Below are positions 15,560 to 23,613 of a DNA stretch of 64,000 nucleotides, in pieces. The notes below the pieces were generated by a model. The model had not been told where the DNA came from, did no database searches, and worked only from the letters and a program-made list of their open reading frames with translations. Every line of letters starts with the position of its first letter. Position 1 is the stretch's first letter. Source of the stretch: an uncultured Treponema sp. (lineage in GTDB: Bacteria > Spirochaetota > Spirochaetia > Treponematales > Treponemataceae); the NCBI GenBank assembly GCA_946411505.1, contig CAMKEG010000007.1:1-64000 (forward strand), read 5' to 3'. Made by a program: the position numbers and the translations under genes.

Positions 15560-17154
15560 CCTTGTTCTCTTACAGAAAGGGAAGCTCCCCCCTTCACAAA
15601 GCGCCCGCGCTTTTAAAGATGATTTTTTTGTTCGCCCTTAATTTTTTTGTATTTTGGGAAAGTCCAAGGACGGCGGCCTTAAGATGCGCTCTTTCCTTTG
15701 CCGCAAGCGCCTCGCTCTTTTTTTTGTCGGGCGCCAATTGGAAGGGGCTTTTAAAGTTGCGCTTTGTCTTTTACATAGGTCTTATGGTCTTCGCGCTAAA
15801 AATTATTGGAAGTCCCGCCGCCTCTTGGGCAGGCAGCGCCGCATACGCGCTTTTGTACACGGCGCGCTTTTTTGTTTCCGCTCTGGCCGCCCAATGCGTT
15901 TTTGAAACTACGACAATGCTTCAAATGCAAGAAGCGCTGCGCCTGCCGCTTGTCGTGACGCTGGCTATAAATTTTATTCCGCAAATATTTTCCGAATGGC
16001 AAAGAATAAAATTGGCGGCACGGTCAAGGACAAGCGCGCGCAGGCGAAAAAGCATTTTTGGCGCGGCCTCGCTCGCGCTGTTTGAAATGCAGGCGCTCTT
16101 GTTTGTCATGCTGGAAAAGGCCGAGACAAAGCGAAAGGCGCTTGAAAACAGGCGGCAGGCGGCGGCCCCTGTTCCCGGCCAAAATTTCCTTGAGCGGACA
16201 AAAAACAAAGTGATCCGCGGCTGCAAGATTAAAAAATCGGAGGCTAAAAAAATCTACAACTGGCCCAAGCTTGACGAGCTTAAAAGCGCCGCCTTCCAAA
16301 TTTCCCAAAAATGCGCCGCAAAAAAAATCAGCGCCTGCGCCTTGATAAACGCCAGGCAGGGAAAATGTTCCGAAGACTGCAAGTACTGCGCGCAGTCGGC
16401 CCATTGGAATTCAAGCTGCCAGACAAAAGAAATGATAGAAGTTTCCGCCGCGCTAAAAATCGCGAGCCAAGCCGCTGAAAACGGAGCCGAAAGAATATGC
16501 GTCATAACAAGCGGCCGCGACTTGAACGGAAAGGATTTTGAAAAGGCGCTTCAAATAATCCGCGCGATAAAAGAAAAATTTGGCGACCGCTTAAAAGTTT
16601 GCGCGTCGCTTGGCCTTTTGGACAAAGAGCGCCTGTTGGCGGTAAAAGAAGCCGGCGCCAGCCGCGCGGCCAACAACCTAGAGACAAGCGAAAAATTTTT
16701 TCCGAAAATTTGTTCCACCCACAAATACCGACAAAAAAGGCGCGTGGTAAAGTCGATAAAAAAATGCGGCCTTGAACTTTGTTCCGGCTGCATAATCGGA
16801 ATGGGCGAAAGCGTCCAGGACAGAATCGACGCGGCCTTTGCCTTTAGGAAAATCGGCGCCGACTCGATTCCGGTGAACGTCCTTAGCCCGGTAAAAGGAA
16901 CGCCCTTTGAAAGCCTGCCGCCCTTGCCCGACGAAGATTTTTACAGGACAATCGTCATGCTTAGGTTCGTAAATCCTAAAAGCCAAATCCGCTTGGCGGC
17001 AGGCCGCAAAAATTTTTCGGACAACGGAAGGGAGGCGCTTTTGAGCGGAGCCAACGCTTTTGTCACGGGCGGCCTTCTTACGCTTAGCGGAAGCGAGGAA
17101 AGTTCAGACTTAAAAATGATTGAGGAACTTGAGGCTCGTTTTTCTTGCAAATAA
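15550..17154 (+). CDS. Fusion of EcfT (BioN) membrane subunit and biotin synthase (BioB)
   Basis: One uninterrupted 534-residue frame with two proteins' worth of sequence. Residues about 1-215 are an EcfT/BioN subunit: an N-terminal SYRKGSSPLHKAP segment, four to five hydrophobic helices and a basic cytoplasmic coupling region (KLAARSRTSARRR). Residues about 228-534 are a radical-SAM biotin synthase: the [4Fe-4S] motif C273-x3-C277-x2-C280 (CSEDCKYCAQS), the NLETS motif, the three further cluster cysteines in RICVITSG, KVCASLG and ELCSGCIIG, and the Arg in IRLAAGR. BioB converts dethiobiotin to biotin. An in-frame GTG at 16210 could give separate BioB. No bioF, bioA or bioD is present, so imported dethiobiotin may be the substrate. 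No fusion of this kind is known to me. Confidence 0.9.
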   Translation: MELALFSYRKGSSPLHKAPALLKMIFLFALNFFVFWESPRTAALRCALSFAASASLFFLSGANWKGLLKLRFVFYIGLMVFALKIIGSPAASWAGSAAYALLYTARFFVSALAAQCVFETTTMLQMQEALRLPLVVTLAINFIPQIFSEWQRIKLAARSRTSARRRKSIFGAASLALFEMQALLFVMLEKAETKRKALENRRQAAAPVPGQNFLERTKNKVIRGCKIKKSEAKKIYNWPKLDELKSAAFQISQKCAAKKISACALINARQGKCSEDCKYCAQSAHWNSSCQTKEMIEVSAALKIASQAAENGAERICVITSGRDLNGKDFEKALQIIRAIKEKFGDRLKVCASLGLLDKERLLAVKEAGASRAANNLETSEKFFPKICSTHKYRQKRRVVKSIKKCGLELCSGCIIGMGESVQDRIDAAFAFRKIGADSIPVNVLSPVKGTPFESLPPLPDEDFYRTIVMLRFVNPKSQIRLAAGRKNFSDNGREALLSGANAFVTGGLLTLSGSEESSDLKMIEELEARFSCK

Positions 17155-17173
17155 AGCCAAAGCGTGATACAAT
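17145..17173 (+). promoter_or_regulatory. Promoter of the SDR gene
   Basis: TTGCAA (17145-17150), 17-base spacer, TACAAT (17168-17173), located at the 3' end of the biotin operon. Predicted start of transcription is near 17180, giving a 28-base leader with a GGGGGA ribosome site. Confidence 0.7.
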
Positions 17174-17207
17174 GTTCTTATATCAAAAAGCGGCGGGGGA
17201 TAAAAAG

Positions 17208-17990
17208 ATGAGCGCAAGCGCAAAGAGCGTCGCGATTGTTACAGGAGCGGCCGGCGGACTTGGAAAAGAGTTTGTCCGCCAAGTCATAGACGATGTTGAC
17301 GAACTTTGGGCGATTGGCCGGAACGTTGAAAAGCTTGAAGGCTTAAAGGCAAGTTTTGGCGCGAAAATCGTTCCGCTTAAAATGGACTTGTCCGACATAA
17401 AATCCTTTTCAAAACTTAGCGACAAATTAAAGGCGGAAGAAAAAAAGTCCGCGCTTCAAATCCGCTGGCTAATCAACAACGCCGGCGTCGGCCGCTTTGG
17501 CGCGTCAAAGGATTTTTCAACCGAGGAGCTTTCCGCAAGCGTGAACACGCATTGCGCGGCCATCGCCTCGCTTTGCAACATTTGCATTCCATACATGAAG
17601 GCCGGCGACCACATCGTTAACGTTGCGTCGCAGGCCGCCTTTAGCCCGCTCCCTTACATGAACCTTTACGCGGCCACAAAGGCCTTTGTTTACAGCTACA
17701 CCCGCGCGCTTCGCGAAGAGCTTCGCGAGTCGGGAATCGTAGTCACCGCCGTTTGCCCGGGCTGGATTCAAACCGCGCTTTTGCCAGAAAAGCTTAACGG
17801 CGTCAAGGTAAAGTTCCCGCTGATAGTAACCGCCGACAAGGTCGCCGCAAAGGCCATAAAAGACGCGCGGCGCGGAAAGGCCGTTTCGATTTACCGCTTT
17901 GCCGTCCGCGTCGTTGCCTGGCTCCAGCGCCACCTTCCCAACAGCCTGTCGGTAAAAATCTGGGCCAGTTCGGTCAAGCAGTATTTGTAA
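17208..17990 (+). CDS. Short-chain dehydrogenase/reductase
   Basis: A 260-residue classical SDR. The dinucleotide motif TGAAGGLGKEF is near the N-terminus, followed by NNAGVG, and the catalytic Tyr-x3-Lys is YAATK with an upstream Ser in NVASQAAF. After PGWIQTAL the C-terminus carries a basic, amphipathic segment (FAVRVVAWLQRHLPNS), as in many lipid- or membrane-associated SDRs. The frame is open back to 17145, but the promoter occupies that part; the ATG at 17208 follows GGGGGA at 7 bases. Substrate is unknown. It is a single-gene unit closed by a strong terminator. Confidence 0.9.
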   Translation: MSASAKSVAIVTGAAGGLGKEFVRQVIDDVDELWAIGRNVEKLEGLKASFGAKIVPLKMDLSDIKSFSKLSDKLKAEEKKSALQIRWLINNAGVGRFGASKDFSTEELSASVNTHCAAIASLCNICIPYMKAGDHIVNVASQAAFSPLPYMNLYAATKAFVYSYTRALREELRESGIVVTAVCPGWIQTALLPEKLNGVKVKFPLIVTADKVAAKAIKDARRGKAVSIYRFAVRVVAWLQRHLPNSLSVKIWASSVKQYL

Positions 17991-17995
17991 TGAAA

Positions 17996-18022
17996 GCCGC
18001 CCCTCTGCGGGGCGGCTTTTTT
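17996..18022 (+). terminator. Intrinsic terminator after the SDR gene
   Basis: GCCGCCCC (17996-18003) pairs perfectly with GGGGCGGC (18009-18016); five-base loop; six T residues follow. It insulates the purine operon. Confidence 0.95.
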
Positions 18023-18037
18023 GTCCCCCAAACCCTA

Positions 18038-18072
18038 TTGAATTTACCTCCAAAATCTGATAATATCCTTTT
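18038..18072 (+). promoter_or_regulatory. Purine operon promoter, leaderless type
   Basis: TTGAAT (18038-18043), 17-base spacer, TAATAT (18061-18066), exactly 6 bases to the purE ATG. There is no room for a 5' leader, hence no purine riboswitch or Shine-Dalgarno for purE. Confidence 0.78.
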
Positions 18073-18564
18073 ATGAAAGTCGCTATCTTTTTTGGGTCAA
18101 AATCCGACACAGAATCTATGAAAAAAGCCGCCGCCGTATTGAAAGAATTTGGCGTTGAATACAAGGCTTTTGTTATTTCCGCGCACAGGGCCGGCGAGCT
18201 CTTGCGACAGACCGTGAGCCAAGTTGAGGCTGACGGCTTTGAAGTGATTATCGCCGGGGCGGGGTTGGCGGCGGCGCTTCCAGGCGTTGTGGCCGGAATG
18301 ACCACGCTCCCTGTAATCGGAGTTCCGCTTGAGTGCGTGTCGGAAAAGTCCAACGGTTTGGGCGGAATGGACGCGCTCCTTTCCATCGTTCAAATGCCCC
18401 CGCAAATTCCCGTGGCGACAGTCGGAATCGGAAACGCAAAGAACGCCGCTTACTTGGCCGTTCAAATTCTTTCAATAAAATATCCAGAGCTTAAGGAAAA
18501 GCTTTTGGCCTTTAGAAAAAAATTGGCCGACGACGCGAAAGCCGCCAAGGACATTGAGCTATGA
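18073..18564 (+). CDS. purE: 5-(carboxyamino)imidazole ribonucleotide mutase, PurE
   Basis: A 163-residue PurE, which moves the carboxylate to the carbon of the imidazole ring in purine synthesis. Visible motifs are GSKSDTESM, SAHR in the 40s loop, AGAGLAAALPGVVAG and LPVIGVPLE. The SAHR and AGAG-AA-LPG patterns resemble class I (N5-CAIR mutase, needing PurK) rather than class II enzymes, which have SAHK and AGRSN. The usual His in AAHLPG is Ala here. purK is not in the window. The stop overlaps purF by 4 bases (ATGA). Confidence 0.93.
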   Translation: MKVAIFFGSKSDTESMKKAAAVLKEFGVEYKAFVISAHRAGELLRQTVSQVEADGFEVIIAGAGLAAALPGVVAGMTTLPVIGVPLECVSEKSNGLGGMDALLSIVQMPPQIPVATVGIGNAKNAAYLAVQILSIKYPELKEKLLAFRKKLADDAKAAKDIEL

Positions 18565-20027
18565 TTCAAACGGAAGAGAACTTTGACGACAAGCTGCATG
18601 ACGAATGCGGCGTTTACGGCGTTTACATAAACAAGGGCGAGGACGGAAAGCTTCCCAAAGACCTTAATCCCGCCGCGACTTGCTACTTTGGCCTTTACTC
18701 CTTGCAGCACCGCGGACAGGAATCCGCCGGAATCGCTGTCTACGACGGAAACGAAATCAAGGTAAAAAAAGACGTTGGCCTTGTGGGCGACGTTTTTAGC
18801 CAGGACGACATAAAAAATCTTTCGGGCTACGCGGCGGTAGGCCACGTGCGCTATTCCACCGCCGGCGGAAAAGGCGTTGAAAACGCGCAGCCGATGGTAA
18901 GCCAAATGAAGCTTGGAAGCGTGGCCGTCGCTCACAACGGACAGCTTGTAAACTACGAGCAGCTCCGCGAAATGCTTGAGGAAACAGGAAGCACCTTCAA
19001 CTCCTCCAGCGACACCGAAGTTATCGTAAAGCTAATCGCAAAAAGCTACAAAAAAGGCCTTGAGCGCGCGCTTACCGACACAATCCAAATGATTAAAGGC
19101 TCGTTCGCGCTTTGCGTCCTTACCGAAAATGGTTTGGTCGGCGCGCGCGACCCAAACGGCATCCGGCCCCTTTGCCTTGGAAAGCTTGACGGCGGAAAGG
19201 GCTGGATTTTGTCCAGCGAGTCTTGCGCGATTGACGCTGTGAACGGAACTTTTGTCCGCGACATTCTTCCGGGCGAAATCGTAATCATAAACGACGACGG
19301 AGTTTTGTCGTTTGAGTTTGGAGAAAAAACTTCCAAGAGAAGCTGCATTTTTGAATACGTTTACTTCGCGCGTCCCGACACCGTCATGGACGGAATTTCT
19401 GTCGAGGAGGCGCGGCACAGAATGGGCGCGACGCTCGCCAAGGAAAGCCCTGTAAAGGCCGACATCGTCGTGGGCGTTCCAGACAGCGGCTTGGGAGCGG
19501 CAATCGGCTACTCGCGCGCGGCGGGCATTCCCTATTCAAACGCGATTGTAAAGAACAAGTACATCGGCCGCACTTTCATCGCGCCGACGCAAAAAGAGCG
19601 CGAGAACATGGTTTACGTAAAGCTTAACGCGCTTAAGTCGGAGCTTGACGGAAAGAGCGTTGTCGTGATTGACGACTCAATAGTTCGCGGAACGACAAGC
19701 CGCCGCTTGATCCAAATCTTGCGCCGCGCGGGCGCCAAGGAAGTTCACTTTAGGGTTTCTAGCCCGCCGGTAAAATTTCCCTGCTACTTTGGAATCGACA
19801 CGCCAAGCCGCGCAGAGCTTATCTCCAGCGCGCACGACGTTGACGAAATCCGCAAGGAAATCGGAGCGGATTCCTTGGCCTTTATTTCGGTCGAGGGAAT
19901 GTTGGAGGCCTTGCGCTCGTGCAACCCCGAAAACTTCGGCTACTGCAAGGGCTGCTTTACCGGCGAATATCCGATGAGCGTTCCCGGTGAACTTAATGGT
20001 AAAAAAATTAGCGGCAATGACAATTGA
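18561..20027 (+). CDS. purF: Amidophosphoribosyltransferase, PurF
   Basis: A 488-residue enzyme making 5-phosphoribosylamine from PRPP and glutamine, the committed step of purine synthesis. The Ntn-type glutaminase starts at C16 (DECGVYG) after a 15-residue propeptide that should be removed. The PRPP loop VVVIDDSIVRGTTSRR lies in the C-terminal phosphoribosyltransferase domain. Cys residues in FPCYFGID, CNPENFGYCKGC match the [4Fe-4S] ligands of the Bacillus-type enzyme. Start overlaps purE; purM follows after 32 bases. Confidence 0.96.
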   Translation: MIQTEENFDDKLHDECGVYGVYINKGEDGKLPKDLNPAATCYFGLYSLQHRGQESAGIAVYDGNEIKVKKDVGLVGDVFSQDDIKNLSGYAAVGHVRYSTAGGKGVENAQPMVSQMKLGSVAVAHNGQLVNYEQLREMLEETGSTFNSSSDTEVIVKLIAKSYKKGLERALTDTIQMIKGSFALCVLTENGLVGARDPNGIRPLCLGKLDGGKGWILSSESCAIDAVNGTFVRDILPGEIVIINDDGVLSFEFGEKTSKRSCIFEYVYFARPDTVMDGISVEEARHRMGATLAKESPVKADIVVGVPDSGLGAAIGYSRAAGIPYSNAIVKNKYIGRTFIAPTQKERENMVYVKLNALKSELDGKSVVVIDDSIVRGTTSRRLIQILRRAGAKEVHFRVSSPPVKFPCYFGIDTPSRAELISSAHDVDEIRKEIGADSLAFISVEGMLEALRSCNPENFGYCKGCFTGEYPMSVPGELNGKKISGNDN

Positions 20028-20059
20028 AGGCAAGCCCAAAATTATAGGAGGACATGGTT

Positions 20060-21151
20060 ATGGATTACAAAGAGTCTGGCGTTGACGTTGAGGAAGGATA
20101 CCGCGCGGTAAGCGAGTATAAAAAATACGCGAAGCAAACTGCCATTCCCGGCTTGCTTTCCGACTTGGGAAGCTTTAACGGAATGTTCTCCGTTCCCAAG
20201 GGAATAAAAAATCCTGTCATGGTAAGCGGAACGGACGGCGTGGGCACAAAGCTTGACATCGCCTTCCAAATGAAAAAATACGATACTGTCGGAATCGACT
20301 GCGTCGCCATGAGCGTGAACGACATTTTGTGCTCTGGCGTGCAAACCTTGTTCTTCTTGGATTACGTGGCCTGCGGAAAGCTTGAAGCCCCTGTCGCCGC
20401 CGAACTTGTAAAGGGCGTGGCGGAAGGCTGCCTTCAAACCGGATGCGCCTTGCTTGGCGGCGAGACTGCCGAAATGCCGGGCTTTTACGATGTGGGTAAG
20501 TACGACCTTGCGGGCTTTGGAGTCGGCGTCGGCGACAAAAACGAAATGATTACCGGAAAGAACATCAAGGAAGGCGACACGCTTATCGGCCTTTCTTCTA
20601 CCGGCGTCCACTCAAACGGCTTTTCTCTTGTCCGCCAGTTGGTCAAGGATTTTAACGAGCCTTTTATATTGAACGGAAAGGAAACAGGAAAAACAATCGG
20701 CGAAGTTTTGCTCACTCCGACGCGCATTTACGTAAAGCCTGTCATGCAGGTTCTTAAAAAATTCCGCAAGAGCGTCCACGGAATGGTGCACGTTACAGGC
20801 GGCGGCTTTTACGAAAACATTCCCCGAATGTATCCAAAGGCCGAGGCCGGACAAAAGCAGTTGATTTCCGTCATCAACCGCGGCTCTTGGGACATCCCGC
20901 CGGTCTTTGGCGAGCTGATAAAGCGCGGCGCCGACGTTGAGAAAGTTTACAACACCTTCAACATGGGAATAGGCTTTGTGCTTGCCGTGGCCAACAAGGA
21001 CGCGGACAAGATTGTCGAAATGTTCAACAAGAACGCAAGCCAATACTCAAAGCCCGGAATCCCGGACATGAAGGCCTACAAGATTGGCCGCGTGGCAAAA
21101 GCCGCCGGTCCCGTCGAAAGCCAAAAAGACGCTCTCTTGTTTGAGGACTAA
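20060..21151 (+). CDS. purM: Phosphoribosylformylglycinamidine cyclo-ligase, PurM
   Basis: A 363-residue ATP-dependent cyclo-ligase making AIR from FGAM. Typical segments are DGVGTKLDIAF, the GIDCVAMSVNDILCSG block, FLDYVACGKLE, GGETAEMPGFY and HVTGGGFYENIPRM. Two ATG codons compete: 20054 is only 2 bases from GGAGG, whereas 20060 is at 8 bases and was chosen. Third gene of the purine operon; purN follows 3 bases after its stop. Confidence 0.95.
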   Translation: MDYKESGVDVEEGYRAVSEYKKYAKQTAIPGLLSDLGSFNGMFSVPKGIKNPVMVSGTDGVGTKLDIAFQMKKYDTVGIDCVAMSVNDILCSGVQTLFFLDYVACGKLEAPVAAELVKGVAEGCLQTGCALLGGETAEMPGFYDVGKYDLAGFGVGVGDKNEMITGKNIKEGDTLIGLSSTGVHSNGFSLVRQLVKDFNEPFILNGKETGKTIGEVLLTPTRIYVKPVMQVLKKFRKSVHGMVHVTGGGFYENIPRMYPKAEAGQKQLISVINRGSWDIPPVFGELIKRGADVEKVYNTFNMGIGFVLAVANKDADKIVEMFNKNASQYSKPGIPDMKAYKIGRVAKAAGPVESQKDALLFED

Positions 21152-21154
21152 GAG

Positions 21155-21778
21155 ATGGCGGAAGTTAAGCGCGTCGCGGTCTTGGTGTCCGGCGGCGGAA
21201 CGAATTTGCAGGCCTTGATTGACTACCAAAAATCGGCGGCCGCTTGTCCTTACAAAATTGTTTTGGTTGTCTCTAACACAAAAAGCGCCTACGCCTTGGA
21301 GCGCGCCGCAGCGGCCGGGATTCCGACGGCGGTAAAAAGCCCGGTAAGCGTTTTGGGAAAGGAAAAAGCCGCCGCCTTAAGCCGCGAAGAAAAAATGCTC
21401 GCAGTTAGCGACGCGACGCTGGAGGCGTGCAAGGAATATAAGGCCGACATAATCGTTTTGGCCGGCTACCTTAGCGTTTTGGCTGGCGCGATTGTGCAGG
21501 AATATTCTGGCCGCATAATCAACTTGCATCCGGCGCTCCTTCCAAAATTCGGAGGAGTGGGAATGTGGGGCGAAAATGTCCACAAGGCCGTTCTTGCCGC
21601 CGGCGAAAAGGAAAGCGGCTGCACGGTCCACTTGGTTGACTCAGGCTGCGACACTGGAAAAATTTTAGTTCAAAAGAAAGTCCCGGTTATGCCGGGCGAC
21701 ACTGTTGAAAGCCTTTACGAGCGCATCGCTCCCAAGGAGCACGAGGCGATTGTCGAAGGCCTTCTTTCGCTATGTTGA
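21155..21778 (+). CDS. purN: Phosphoribosylglycinamide formyltransferase, PurN
   Basis: A 207-residue enzyme transferring a formyl group from 10-formyltetrahydrofolate to GAR. The N-terminal loop VLVSGGGTNLQALID binds the phosphate; INLHPALLPKF holds the catalytic Asn and His, and VDSGCDTGKIL the catalytic Asp. The core is family-typical. It overlaps the downstream lipoprotein gene by 7 bases. Confidence 0.95.
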   Translation: MAEVKRVAVLVSGGGTNLQALIDYQKSAAACPYKIVLVVSNTKSAYALERAAAAGIPTAVKSPVSVLGKEKAAALSREEKMLAVSDATLEACKEYKADIIVLAGYLSVLAGAIVQEYSGRIINLHPALLPKFGGVGMWGENVHKAVLAAGEKESGCTVHLVDSGCDTGKILVQKKVPVMPGDTVESLYERIAPKEHEAIVEGLLSLC

Positions 21779-22698
21779 CGAATATGAAAACTTTTATGCA
21801 TAAAAATGTCGGCGCCAGTTTCGCGCCGCGCGCGCTTCAAGCCGTGCTGGTTGTTTCTATCGTTTTGTTGGCTTCCTGCCGTTCCACCAAATTTGTGGAC
21901 GAACGCACGCAAATAATGAGCGACGGTTTGGAAATAAACGCGAGCGACGACGCATTTAAAATTTACGACAGCGGCTTTTCCAAGGAAGACTTTAAGGACG
22001 GCAAATTTCTTTTTATGCGCCTTTACCTTCCCAACTACGACAACAAGGCCAGTTCCGTCAACATGCTTAAAAAGCTGATAACTTTTGTGGACCCCAACCC
22101 GGAGGAGGCCAGCCATTCTTCGATTGGCTTTAGCTTGGCCGACGATTTTTACGGACTTACCCTTTATTCCACCAAAGACTTGAAGAGGGAAAGCTGCGAA
22201 AATCCTGAGACAAATTTGTACATGAAGCTTTGCAATCCCTACACTTCAACTCAAACGACGATGGCGATAAAGGTCACTGACGAGGAGTATGAGGCGGCGC
22301 AAAAATTGCTGGAAAAAGATTTTGCCGAACAAAAAGTGAAGTACTGGCCCACGAAAAATTTAACGGTCGGGCTTGACAGCTTGAAGCGAAAAAATCTTTC
22401 CCGCTCAAAGGGCCGTTTGGGCGGCCGCGACTTGAAAAAGGGCTACATTTCTCCGGAAAAGAAAGAAAAGCATTTTGTGTGCTCGACTTACTTGGCTTAT
22501 GTTTTGCAAAAGTGCGTGAAAAATGTCGACAAATTTTTTAAGGAGCGCAACATCGCCTACGACACAATCGGCCCAACTGACTTGTACTATATTCCCGGCT
22601 TCAAGATTTTGTTTTGCTCAACTTGGGTGGATTACCAACTTGCGGCCGCCGAGTTTGTTCAAGCGGAGCCGCTCTTTTCTAAATATCTGGCCGACTAG
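21772..22698 (+). CDS. Lipoprotein with probable permuted NlpC/P60 (YiiX-like) fold
   Basis: A 308-residue predicted lipoprotein: long n-region, hydrophobic segment and lipobox LLASC (about residue 36). The order of possible catalytic residues is His first (ASHSSIGF, about 120) and Cys later (HFVCSTYLAYVLQK, about 240), followed by GPTDLYYIPGFKILF, which resembles the permuted papain-like amidases of the YiiX/YaeF group. These act on peptidoglycan peptides or lipids. This is a pattern judgement without a search. The start overlaps purN and has no Shine-Dalgarno; an in-frame ATG at 21784 is an alternative. Its TAG stop shares CTAG with the convergent gene. Confidence 0.6.
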   Translation: MLTNMKTFMHKNVGASFAPRALQAVLVVSIVLLASCRSTKFVDERTQIMSDGLEINASDDAFKIYDSGFSKEDFKDGKFLFMRLYLPNYDNKASSVNMLKKLITFVDPNPEEASHSSIGFSLADDFYGLTLYSTKDLKRESCENPETNLYMKLCNPYTSTQTTMAIKVTDEEYEAAQKLLEKDFAEQKVKYWPTKNLTVGLDSLKRKNLSRSKGRLGGRDLKKGYISPEKKEKHFVCSTYLAYVLQKCVKNVDKFFKERNIAYDTIGPTDLYYIPGFKILFCSTWVDYQLAAAEFVQAEPLFSKYLAD

Positions 22699-23528
22699 AA
22701 TTCGTAGGAAAAGTCAGACTGGCCTACCATCTCGTTGACGGTGTTTCCGAATTTTTGCGCTATGTTGTAAGTGGTCTTCTTGATTACATTCTTTTTTTCG
22801 TCATACTTGTAGAAAATCCTTGAGCGCCTTTTTCCGTCCGAGCCGTACACCGCGTATTCCGTGAGCAAGCCTTCCGAATTGTAAACGTTCACTTCGCGGG
22901 CCACTTGCTCGTTGAGATAGTTGTAGGAGTCGATTTCCGAAAGCGTTCCGTCCTGATTGTAGACGTAAACTTTTTTCACGTCCAAGGAGCCGTTGGCAAA
23001 GTAGGAGCAAGTTTCTACAAGCTTTTTTTCGGAATTGTAGCTGTAAGTGTTTTTCCAAATCAAGTCGCCTTGGGAATTGTAGTAAGTTTCGTCAACGGAA
23101 TTTGAGCCGTCGTATTTGTAAATTGTTTTTCCGACCAAAGCGCCTTTTGAGTCGTATTCATTTTCTTCGATTTTTTTTCCGTTTTTGTCGAAGCTGCCGC
23201 TGACTTTCCAAAAAAGGTTTCCGTCCGCGTCAAAGCAGGACTGGGACGCAAGCTGATTGTCGCTTGTGTATTCGTACACGATTTTTGTGGCCAATTGGCC
23301 GGCCACTGAATATTCGGCCGACTCGATTTCAAGGCCGAGCTCGTTGAAGGTGTGCTTGTATTTTGTGGCGGGCGTCCTGAAATAGTCGCCAAATTTTGTG
23401 GTAATCGAAAATTCGGTTTGCGTGTAGCTTTTAGGCGAGCCGTTTGGATGCATGAACGGGGAATCGTCAAAGGCAAAGGCCGCAATTCCCGCCGCGAACA
23501 ATAAGGCCGATATCAAAACTTTTTTCAT
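22695..23528 (-). CDS. Secreted repeat protein (YD/MORN-like imprecise repeats)
   Basis: A 277-residue exported protein. The signal peptide runs to about residue 20, ending AAFA before FDDS, without a lipobox. The rest is made of about nine imprecise repeats of 22-25 residues with a Y-x3-G-x(n)-Y pattern (for example YDSKGALVGKTIYKYD and YNSQGDLIWKNTYSYN), similar to RHS/YD or YwqK-type beta repeats. Such proteins usually form beta-sheet surfaces for binding; no catalytic site is seen. The ATG at 23528 follows GGAG at 7 bases. Function unknown. Confidence 0.78.
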   Translation of the reverse strand: MKKVLISALLFAAGIAAFAFDDSPFMHPNGSPKSYTQTEFSITTKFGDYFRTPATKYKHTFNELGLEIESAEYSVAGQLATKIVYEYTSDNQLASQSCFDADGNLFWKVSGSFDKNGKKIEENEYDSKGALVGKTIYKYDGSNSVDETYYNSQGDLIWKNTYSYNSEKKLVETCSYFANGSLDVKKVYVYNQDGTLSEIDSYNYLNEQVAREVNVYNSEGLLTEYAVYGSDGKRRSRIFYKYDEKKNVIKKTTYNIAQKFGNTVNEMVGQSDFSYEF

Positions 23529-23565
23529 AAATGAACTCCAAGTAAGCGTCATCGTTTGAATTTTT

Positions 23566-23613
23566 ATTATCTTATATATTGAAGAAAATGTCTAGTGGCG
23601 TTAGAATGTTGGC
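23566..23613. promoter_or_regulatory. Overlapping divergent promoters
   Basis: Plus strand: TTGAAG (23579-23584), 17 bases, TAGAAT (23602-23607), 6 bases to the AEC transporter ATG (leaderless type). Minus strand: TAGACA (complement of 23589-23594), 17 bases, GATAAT (complement of 23566-23571), feeding the repeat protein. The two elements interleave, so polymerase can occupy only one at a time. Confidence 0.7.

Noticed and set aside
18023..18072. Purine riboswitch upstream of purE
   Set aside because: Only about 50 bases separate the SDR terminator and purE, and the promoter leaves no 5' leader.
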